Shown here piece by piece: positions 58,079 through 64,000 of a stretch of DNA of 64,000 bases. The notes under the pieces were generated by a model. That model did no database searches. It was given only the letters and a program-made list of their open reading frames with translations, and was not told the DNA's origin. The first letter of the stretch is position 1. Each line of letters begins with the position of its first letter. The translations under genes and the position numbers were made by a program. This DNA comes from Microbacterium wangchenii (GTDB lineage Bacteria; Actinomycetota; Actinomycetes; Actinomycetales; Microbacteriaceae), in assembly GCF_004564355.1 (NCBI RefSeq), contig NZ_CP038266.1, forward strand, positions 1,550,001-1,614,000, given 5' to 3'.

Positions 58079-59299
58079 GTGAGCGGCTTCAGCGGACACC
58101 TGCCCGGAACCCGCGAATACCGCCGCCTGCTCGCCGGACTCTTCTTCGCCGGCATCGCCACCTTCGCGCAGCTGTACTCGCCGCAGGCGGTGCTGCCCAT
58201 GATCGCCGCCGACCTCGGGGTCGCCCCCGCGACGGCGGCGCTGTCGGTCTCCGCCTGCACCCTGGGCCTTGCCGCGGCGGTGATCCCGTGGTCGATGGTC
58301 GCCGACCGCGTCGGGCGGGTCCCGGCGATGGCGCTCGGGATCCTCGCCGCGACCCTCCTGGGCGTGGCCGCCCCCTTCGCGGGCGACATCGCGTTGTTCC
58401 TCGTCGTCCGGCTGCTCGAGGGGATCGCCCTCGGCGCCGTCCCGGCCGTCGCGCTGGCCTACCTCAGCGAGGAGGTCGATGCCGGGCACGCCGCGGCCGC
58501 GGCGGGCAGCTACGTCGCCGGAACGACCGTGGGCGGCCTCGCCGGACGGCTCGTCGCCGGACCGGTCGCCGACCTCACCGAATGGCGCGCGGGGCTGTGG
58601 GGTGTCGCGGGGCTGTGCGCCGCATCCGCCGTCCTGTTCCTGTGGCTCGTGCCGAGGGCGCGTGGGTTCGTGCCGCACCGCCACCTGGCCCAGCGCGGAC
58701 CGGGCATCGCCGCGCGCCTCGCGGTGAACCTGCGGTCGCGCGTGCAGCTCGTGCTGTACGCGCAGGCGTTCCTGCTCATGGGTGGATTCGTCGCGGTCTA
58801 CAACTACTTGGGCTTCCACCTCACCGCCCCGCCGTTCGTGCTGCCGGCGTGGGTCGTCACGCTGCTGTTCCTCGCGTACCTCGCGGGGACTCTGGTCTCG
58901 CCGTGGGCGGGCACGCTCGTCTCGCGGCACGGGCCGCTGCCGGTGCTGCTGGCGTCGGTGGGATGCAGCGTCTTCGGGCTGATCCTGATGTTCGTGCCGC
59001 TCGTGCCGGCCCTGCTGGTGGGACTGGTCGTCTTCACGGCCGGATTCTTCGGCGCCCATACCGTCGCCTCGGGCTGGGCGCCGTCGGCTGCGCGGCCGGA
59101 CACACGGGCGCAGGCGTCGTCGCTGTACTACCTCGCGTATTACGGGGGGTCCAGCGTCTTCGGCTGGGCTCTCGGCTGGCTCTTCGCCGATGCCGGGTGG
59201 GCGGTCTTCGTCGCCGCCGTCATCGCCATGTGCGCCGTGGCGGGCGTTCTCGCCACGCTCACCCTCCGCCGCGCCCCGGGGCCGCGACCCCGCGCCTGA
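58079..59299 (+). CDS. MFS transporter
   Basis: A 406-aa protein with twelve hydrophobic helices. FAGIATFAQLYSPQAVLPMI at the start, MVADRVGRVPAMALGI as the loop 2-3 motif, and LLEGIALGAVPAVALAYLSE are characteristic of the YnfM-type drug/arabinose-efflux subgroup. Substrate unknown. Start: TAACGT (58066-58071) ends seven bases before GTG 58079; GTG 58070, which lies inside that hexamer, would give three more residues. The CDF gene ends 20 bp upstream. Confidence 0.9.
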   Translation: MSGFSGHLPGTREYRRLLAGLFFAGIATFAQLYSPQAVLPMIAADLGVAPATAALSVSACTLGLAAAVIPWSMVADRVGRVPAMALGILAATLLGVAAPFAGDIALFLVVRLLEGIALGAVPAVALAYLSEEVDAGHAAAAAGSYVAGTTVGGLAGRLVAGPVADLTEWRAGLWGVAGLCAASAVLFLWLVPRARGFVPHRHLAQRGPGIAARLAVNLRSRVQLVLYAQAFLLMGGFVAVYNYLGFHLTAPPFVLPAWVVTLLFLAYLAGTLVSPWAGTLVSRHGPLPVLLASVGCSVFGLILMFVPLVPALLVGLVVFTAGFFGAHTVASGWAPSAARPDTRAQASSLYYLAYYGGSSVFGWALGWLFADAGWAVFVAAVIAMCAVAGVLATLTLRRAPGPRPRA

Positions 59300-59341
59300 G
59301 CCGTCCATGGGCCGGCACGGGGCGGCGATACGCTCCCATGC

Positions 59342-59992
59342 ATGGTGAAGTCACTGACCCGGCGTCGTCTGGCCACGGCATCGCTGCTCGCCGCGATCGC
59401 GGGGTACATCGACGGTTTCGGGTTCCTCTACCTCGGCGGGTACTTCGTGTCGTTCATGAGCGGCAACACCACGCGCGCGAGCGTGGATCTGTCCACCGCG
59501 TCGCTCCCGGCTGCGGCATCCGCGCTGCTGCTGATCGGATGCTTCGTGGCGGGTGCCATGGCCGGCACGGCGATGCCGCGCGGGCACGGCCGGGGACCGG
59601 TCCGCGTGCTCGCGATGGTCCTGACGCTGGTGTGCGTGGCCGCCGCCGTCGCGGCGGGGGAGTGGCGGTGGGCGGCGGGAGGCGTGCTGGCCTTCGCCAT
59701 GGGCGCCATGAACACGGTGTTCGCCCAGGACGGGGACATTCCCTTCGGCGTCACCTATATGACGGGTGCGCTCGTGAAGCTCGGTCAGGGTCTCGTGCGC
59801 GCGGCCCGGGGCGAGCAGCACACGGGGTGGCAGCGGCAGCTGCTGATGTGGGCATCCATCGCGTGCGGTGCCGTGCTGGGCGCCGCGGCGCTGGGCTGGC
59901 TCGGTGCCGCCGCGCTGTGGGTGGTGGCCGCGGTGCTCGTGGTGATGCTTGCGGTACCCGCTCTGCGACGGTCGCTGGGTTCGGTCGCATGA
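59342..59992 (+). CDS. YoaK/DUF1275-family membrane protein
   Basis: A 216-aa protein of six helices with YIDGFGFLYLGGYFVSFMSG, then NTTRASVDL, which is the DUF1275 signature, and AMGAMNTVFAQDGDIPFGVT in the second half. The family resembles transporters but its function is unknown. TACGCT (59329-59334) ends seven bases before the ATG. Its stop overlaps the next gene (ATGA). Confidence 0.9.
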   Translation: MVKSLTRRRLATASLLAAIAGYIDGFGFLYLGGYFVSFMSGNTTRASVDLSTASLPAAASALLLIGCFVAGAMAGTAMPRGHGRGPVRVLAMVLTLVCVAAAVAAGEWRWAAGGVLAFAMGAMNTVFAQDGDIPFGVTYMTGALVKLGQGLVRAARGEQHTGWQRQLLMWASIACGAVLGAAALGWLGAAALWVVAAVLVVMLAVPALRRSLGSVA

Positions 59993-60480
59993 CGGGCACG
60001 AGCCGGTCCGGCGCCGACTACTGGCGGGGCGCAGGGGTCATCCTGGGCTGGAACCCCTCGCTGTGGGACGAATGGCCGGGTTCGTACGCCGCGGTGGTGG
60101 CACGCGTCGCCGAAGGCGCGCCGTTCGTGACGCAGTGGTCCGTGGGCGCGCGGAAGGAGGTGGAGCCCGGAACGGATGCGTGGCTCCTGCGTCAAGGCGG
60201 CTCCTACGGCCTGATCGGGCACGGCACCGTCAGAACGCATCCCTACCAGGACGTCCACTTCGCCGACCCCCGACGCACCGCGAGCTTCGTCGACGTGGCC
60301 TTCGATGAGCTCGTGATAGAGGCCGACCGGGTGCCGCGCGATGTCCTCGAAGTGGTGGTTCCCGAAGTGGCATGGCGCTTTCAGTTCCGCTCGGGCAATC
60401 GCATCCCACCCGGCCCCAATCAGCGCCTGCGGGAGGTGTGGGCCGACTCTGCCCGCGCGCCGGACGAACCGCGGGGCTAG
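59989..60480 (+). CDS. Stand-alone EVE-like (PUA-fold) domain protein
   Basis: A 163-aa single-domain protein. LGWNPSLWDEWPGSYAAVVA, TQWSVGARKEVEPGTDAWLL, RQGGSYGLIGHGTV and the end PEVAWRFQFRSGNRIPPGPN match, in order, the EVE-like N-terminal domain that in many actinobacteria is fused to an HNH nuclease, a modified-base-directed restriction type. The nuclease is absent here and the gene ends naturally after the domain. It could be a reader without cutter or a partner of another nuclease. Coupled to the YoaK gene by a four-base overlap. Confidence 0.78.
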   Translation: MTGTSRSGADYWRGAGVILGWNPSLWDEWPGSYAAVVARVAEGAPFVTQWSVGARKEVEPGTDAWLLRQGGSYGLIGHGTVRTHPYQDVHFADPRRTASFVDVAFDELVIEADRVPRDVLEVVVPEVAWRFQFRSGNRIPPGPNQRLREVWADSARAPDEPRG

Positions 60481-60513
60481 GTGCCGGATGCGCCGGACCC
60501 GTCGATCGCCGGG

Positions 60514-60840
60514 TCACTCCGTATGCGGCCTGCGCAGCCGCTCCGGGTGGAGGATCTCCTGGACGAGGATCCAACCGTAGGAGGCGTCCACCCCCTCCTT
60601 GTTCTTCCACATCCACGCCGTGGACAGCAGCGAGAACAGGACGATCAGCACCGCCACAGCCGCGCCCAGCCATGGCTCACGGGGGCCGACCATGACGACC
60701 GCGATCGCGAGGGCGGTCGCCAGCGTCAGCGCGACGGTCACGGGCACGGCACGGATCCTCGGCACGCGTGCGATGCCGAGCAGGAGCCCCGTGCACGCGC
60801 CGGCGAGCAGCAGGGCAGCTGTGATGAGCAGGGTGGTCAT
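60514..60840 (-). CDS. Small membrane protein of unknown function
   Basis: A 108-aa protein with three hydrophobic helices (LLITAALLLAGACTGLLLGI, VALTLATALAIAVVMV, WLGAAVAVLIVLFSLLSTAW) and a charged C-terminus. No family recognised. AAGGAAGC precedes ATG 60840. Convergent with the EVE-like gene. Confidence 0.7.
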   Translation of the reverse strand: MTTLLITAALLLAGACTGLLLGIARVPRIRAVPVTVALTLATALAIAVVMVGPREPWLGAAVAVLIVLFSLLSTAWMWKNKEGVDASYGWILVQEILHPERLRRPHTE

Positions 60841-60965
60841 GCTTCCTTGCGTCCGCCGGTGGGGGGAATACGGCGACGCTCTCCGACCCTAGGCCGGACC
60901 GACGGCGGCTGTCTGTAGGGCGAACGGGGGACAGCGGTGTCGGCGCCGCGACGTACTGTCGAGAC

Positions 60966-61508
60966 GTGCGATGCCTGGTGGACGGATGCGGGGAGGCGGT
61001 GTTCCCCGCGACGCCGCTGCCGCTGTGCGAGCGACACCTCGCCGTCGCCGGTGAATGGGACCAGCGCGTGCACGGCGTCACCGACCTGCTGCCCTCGCCG
61101 TGCCTGGTGTGCCGGTCGCGACTGGGGGTGCGGTGGCCGTCCGGCTGGCTGTGCGCCGCGTGCGAGTGGCGCTACGGCGACGTCCCCGACGACGACCTGC
61201 CGCCCCCGCGCGTGGACGTGGTGTACTACCTGCGGTACTCCGACCGCGTGAAGATCGGCACGACGGCGAACCCCCGTCAGCGCCTGGCCGCCATCCGACA
61301 CGACGACCTGCTCGCCTTCGAGCGCGGCGACCGCACGCTCGAACAGCGCCGTCACGGCGAGTTCGCCGCCGACCGCTTCGAGGGTACGGAGTGGTTCCGC
61401 CTCTCCGAGCCTCTCGCCGCCCACATCGCGGTGCTGGCCGCCGGCGTCGGCGACCCCTGGATGCTGTGGACCCGCTGGCGCAGCGAGGCGCTCGCCCGCC
61501 GGGGCTGA
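60966..61508 (+). CDS. GIY-YIG-like (T5orf172/MUG113) protein with N-terminal zinc-ribbon cysteines
   Basis: A 180-aa protein. The N-terminal half has two Cys/His sets (CLVDGCGEAVF with CERH, and CLVCRSRLG with CAACEW), likely zinc fingers. The C-terminal half is T5orf172-like: VYYLRYSDRVKIGTTANPRQ, then a Glu in RTLEQRRHGEFAADRFEGTEWF, the pattern of the GIY-YIG nuclease superfamily (YxxxK-IG-T). Some members only bind DNA. TACTGT (60954-60959) ends six bases before GTG 60966. Presumed defence or phage-derived role; context gives no more. Confidence 0.82.
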   Translation: MRCLVDGCGEAVFPATPLPLCERHLAVAGEWDQRVHGVTDLLPSPCLVCRSRLGVRWPSGWLCAACEWRYGDVPDDDLPPPRVDVVYYLRYSDRVKIGTTANPRQRLAAIRHDDLLAFERGDRTLEQRRHGEFAADRFEGTEWFRLSEPLAAHIAVLAAGVGDPWMLWTRWRSEALARRG

Positions 61509-61659
61509 ACACCGTCGTCGGCACAGGATTCAGCCGGTACAAAGGGTGCGCACGTACCGTCGCACCGCGCCCGTCCCGGCTCCCCCCGCCGGGGCGGGCG
61601 CCCCATCCGTGTCACGTCGCGACGGGGATGGAAGTGCACGGGGCGCTACTGTCATGCGC

Positions 61660-63300
61660 ATGGCCTTGCTGTCCGGCGGTGCGCGGCGGGTGCGCGATGA
61701 GGAGAGCACGCGCGACCGGACGGTGCTGCTCAATCAGTTCCTGCTGAGCGGGGTGACCCTCGTGGTCACGGTGGTGGCGCTGCTGCTGGGGGAAGTTCTC
61801 CGACCCGCCAGCCACATCATCGGCGTCGCCGTCATCTACCTGGGCGCCGTGGCGGCGGTGCTCATCCCATGGACGCGCCTGCCCCACTGGGCCGCCGGCA
61901 TCCTGCCCATCATCGACATCGTCGCGATCGGGTTCATCCGCGAATCCGCGCCGACGGCCGGTCTCGGACTGCTGTGGGCGTTCCCCGCGATGTGGATCGC
62001 CTCCGTGTACGGCTTCATCGGCGTGATCGCCTCCACCGCCGCGACCACCGCGATGCTGATCGTGCTCACCGCCCTGGACCCGGCGGCCCGCCTGACCGCC
62101 TCGCTGTTCCTGCTCCCGATCCTGATCGCCGCGCTCGGAGTGCTCGTGGCCATCTACACGCGCCGCTCGCACGTGCAGCGGGAGCTGCTGGAGAAGCAGT
62201 CGGCCTACCTCAAGCGCTCCGTCGACCGGGCGCGCCGGCAGGAGGCGGTGGTGACGGAGGTGCTGGATGCGGTCGACTTCGGCGTCACGCGCATCACCCG
62301 CTCCGGCGACCTCGTCCTGACCAACGAGGCGCATGCGCGGCTGCAGGGCAGCTCCACCTGGAGCGGGGAGGACATCCCGGCGTTCGCGGCCGACGGCACC
62401 ACGCGGCTGGACGCCGACGAGGCGCCCCTCGCCCGCGCGCGCCGCGGCGAGACGTTCGAGAACGAGCTCGTCTGGTACGGCATGCCGGGGGAGGGCCGCC
62501 GCGCCCTCATCGTCACCGCGCGGCGGCTCACCGACCTCGACGGCAGCCCGGCGGGGGCGATCGTGATCTCGCGCGACGTCACCAACGAGGAGCAGGCGCT
62601 GCGCGCGCGTGAAGACCTCGTCGCCTCGGTCTCCCACGAACTGCGCACGCCGCTGACCTCGATCGTGGGGTACCTCGAGCTGGCGCTGGACGCACCCGAG
62701 CTGTCGCCGCAGACCCGCCGCGACCTCGAAGTCGCCGAGCGCAACGCGGGCCGCCTGCTCGAACTGGTCGCCGACATCCTGGTGGTCTCGGCCTCGTCCC
62801 GCCAGGGCGTGCGGCTCCTGGTGCACCCCGAGCGCGTCGACCTGTCGCAGATCCTCGCGGCGGCGGTCGAATCGATCGGGCCCCGCGCGGCGGAGCGGCA
62901 CATCACGATCGACACGTCCGAGGTGCGCCCCGTCTCCGCATCCGTGGACCCCCACCGCATCCGCCAGGTCGTGGACAACCTGCTCTCCAACGCGGTGAAG
63001 TACAACCACGACGGCGGCGTCGTCCGGGCAGGGCTCAGCAGCGACGACACGGATGCGTGGATCACCGTGGCCGATGAGGGTCCGGGCATCTCCGTCGACG
63101 AGCAGCCGCACCTGTTCGAGCGCTTCTTCCGCTCCGACTCGGTTCGCAACTCCACGACCCACGGATCCGGGCTCGGCCTGGCCATCAGCCGCGACATCGT
63201 GCACGCGCACAACGGCGAGATCTTCGTGCACACCCGGCCGGGCGCGGGCGCGGCGTTCACGGTGCGCCTGCCCATCACGTTCCAGGAGGAGACCCGATGA
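61660..63300 (+). CDS. Membrane sensor histidine kinase with PAS-like domain
   Basis: A 546-aa kinase. Residues 20-165 form five to six membrane helices, a coiled coil (QRELLEKQSAYLKRSVDRAR) follows, then a PAS-like domain (VLDAVDFGVTRITRSGDLVL) and the kinase core: H-box SVSHELRTPLTS (His326), N-box NLLSNAVKYN, G1 DEGPGIS, F FERFFRSDS and G2 GSGLGLAI. No periplasmic sensor domain, so a membrane or cytoplasmic signal is likely. No response regulator lies in the window. TACTGT (61647-61652) ends seven bases before ATG 61660; ATG 61654 is too close. The stop overlaps the next gene. Confidence 0.92.
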   Translation: MALLSGGARRVRDEESTRDRTVLLNQFLLSGVTLVVTVVALLLGEVLRPASHIIGVAVIYLGAVAAVLIPWTRLPHWAAGILPIIDIVAIGFIRESAPTAGLGLLWAFPAMWIASVYGFIGVIASTAATTAMLIVLTALDPAARLTASLFLLPILIAALGVLVAIYTRRSHVQRELLEKQSAYLKRSVDRARRQEAVVTEVLDAVDFGVTRITRSGDLVLTNEAHARLQGSSTWSGEDIPAFAADGTTRLDADEAPLARARRGETFENELVWYGMPGEGRRALIVTARRLTDLDGSPAGAIVISRDVTNEEQALRAREDLVASVSHELRTPLTSIVGYLELALDAPELSPQTRRDLEVAERNAGRLLELVADILVVSASSRQGVRLLVHPERVDLSQILAAAVESIGPRAAERHITIDTSEVRPVSASVDPHRIRQVVDNLLSNAVKYNHDGGVVRAGLSSDDTDAWITVADEGPGISVDEQPHLFERFFRSDSVRNSTTHGSGLGLAISRDIVHAHNGEIFVHTRPGAGAAFTVRLPITFQEETR

Positions 63301-64000
63301 CCTCGATCGACGTGTTCACGATCACGACCGCCACCGCGCTGGTCGTCCTCGTCTCCGGCGTGCTCTACCTCGTCGAGACGCTGCTGCGCAAGGAGGGCGG
63401 CGCGGGGCGGCTGTGGGCGATCGCGTATCTCGCCGGCATCCTGAGCGTGCTGTGCTACCTCGTGTGGTCGATCGAGGCCGACGCGTACATCGCGGTGGCG
63501 ATCGGCAACGGCGCGTTCGTGGCGACCACCGGCTTCCTGTGGCTCGGGTGCCGGGCCTACAACCGGCGCGACGTGCGCGGGGCCGGCGTGGTCCTGGTCG
63601 TGGGGATCACCGTGGTCGTGGCCGCGGTCCTCTCAGCGGGGCTCGAGGGCGGTGCATGGGCGGGCGCGGTGGCGATGTTCCTCGGCAACGCCGCCTTCGC
63701 CGCCCTGGGCGCGGTCGAGACGCGTCGGGGCGCCCTGGCGGCGCAGTGGAGCGGCATCGGCCTGACGATCGTCCTGTCGGCCGAGACCGTGTGGTTCGTC
63801 GTGCGCACGGGCGTCTTCCTGGTCGCCGGGCCCGACAGCGAGCTGTTCCGCGCGTGGTTCGACACCCCGGTCGCGTCGCTTCTGACCATGGCGCTGACCA
63901 TCACGGCGGTCGTCACCACCTCCGTGCTCCGGGCCGGGGAGTCCAGCCTGCGCGGGCAGCGCGAGACAGTGACGCTGCACATGGCGCTGGACGGCGTGCT
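63297..64000 (+). CDS. Membrane protein, 3' part outside window (possible diguanylate cyclase N-terminus)
   Basis: 234 residues are visible, with six to seven hydrophobic helices (TALVVLVSGVLYLVETLL, WAIAYLAGILSVLCYLVW, FVATTGFLWLGCRAYNRR and others) followed by SSLRGQRETVTLHMALDGVL, a cytoplasmic start. Such a layout, next to a PAS-histidine kinase, is common for membrane GGDEF proteins in Microbacterium-like genomes, but no GGDEF motif is in the visible part. ATGA overlap with the kinase gene shows cotranscription. Confidence 0.75.
   Translation, partial: MTSIDVFTITTATALVVLVSGVLYLVETLLRKEGGAGRLWAIAYLAGILSVLCYLVWSIEADAYIAVAIGNGAFVATTGFLWLGCRAYNRRDVRGAGVVLVVGITVVVAAVLSAGLEGGAWAGAVAMFLGNAAFAALGAVETRRGALAAQWSGIGLTIVLSAETVWFVVRTGVFLVAGPDSELFRAWFDTPVASLLTMALTITAVVTTSVLRAGESSLRGQRETVTLHMALDGV

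Noticed and set aside
61612..63231. 539-codon minus-strand frame opposite the histidine kinase
   Set aside because: The kinase has every expected box; the antisense frame has no recognisable domain.

Overview
The window is a 64 kb piece of a very GC-rich chromosome, almost fully coding, with frequent GTG starts and many 4-bp ATGA/GTGA gene overlaps. Gene content (ribosomal protein S1, a DtxR-type iron box, WYL, PadR and PucR regulators, DUF222-HNH, a Clp-N/HTH pair, DUF427, YoaK) points to an actinobacterium, most likely Microbacteriaceae and probably Microbacterium. I saw no rRNA, tRNA, CRISPR array, insertion sequence or prophage. The window cuts a gene at each end.

Layout. 1-2.0 kb (minus): a thiol-redox operon of a thioredoxin-like protein, msrB, msrA and a MalY/PatB C-S lyase. 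2.1-7.3 kb: NUDIX, an NTF2-like protein, a DHFR-like reductase, poxB and a divergent flavin/pyridoxamine-oxidase-like gene with an array of short repeats between them, then an SDR. 7.4-12.0 kb: an iron-siderophore uptake operon (binding protein, two permeases, ATPase, siderophore-interacting flavoprotein) behind a DtxR-like box. 12.1-17.2 kb: a PQQ-type sugar dehydrogenase, a histidine phosphatase, nnrD, pgi and DUF427. 17.4-29.0 kb: two paralogous wall-lytic secreted proteins, WYL/NmrA, PadR/UbiB-like kinase, secreted and membrane proteins of unknown role. 29.1-32.0 kb: a large SF2 helicase divergent from a membrane protein.

32.5-48.9 kb is the functional centre. It holds a D-aminoacylase-like amidohydrolase and, divergently, an operon of a serine hydrolase, an oligopeptide ABC importer with a permease-ATPase fusion, an S9 peptidase fused to a beta-lactamase-fold hydrolase, an M20 hydrolase, a COG3375-type GNAT and an N-succinylamino-acid racemase, followed by a PucR-type regulator. 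The M20-GNAT-racemase trio matches the known succinylation route that irreversibly turns D- into L-amino acids, so I infer a system that imports, cleaves and uses peptides containing D-amino acids.

48.9-64 kb: ADP-ribosylglycohydrolase, a secreted DUF1524 nuclease preceded by an Excalibur-domain remnant, a MerR/DUF4188 pair with palindromic operators, DUF222-HNH, rpsA with a long leader, a split ClpC2-like pair with twin operators, a CmtR/CDF metal-efflux pair, an MFS carrier, YoaK, a stand-alone EVE-like domain, a GIY-YIG-like protein, and a histidine kinase with a truncated membrane protein.

Two window-wide features stand out. First, four copies of an exactly 84-bp element with inverted-repeat ends lie in pairs in two non-coding gaps (32.1-32.4 and 56.6-56.9 kb). 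Second, about 19 genes have a TANNNT hexamer ending 6-7 nt before the start codon, the signature of leaderless transcription; this also helps to choose starts.
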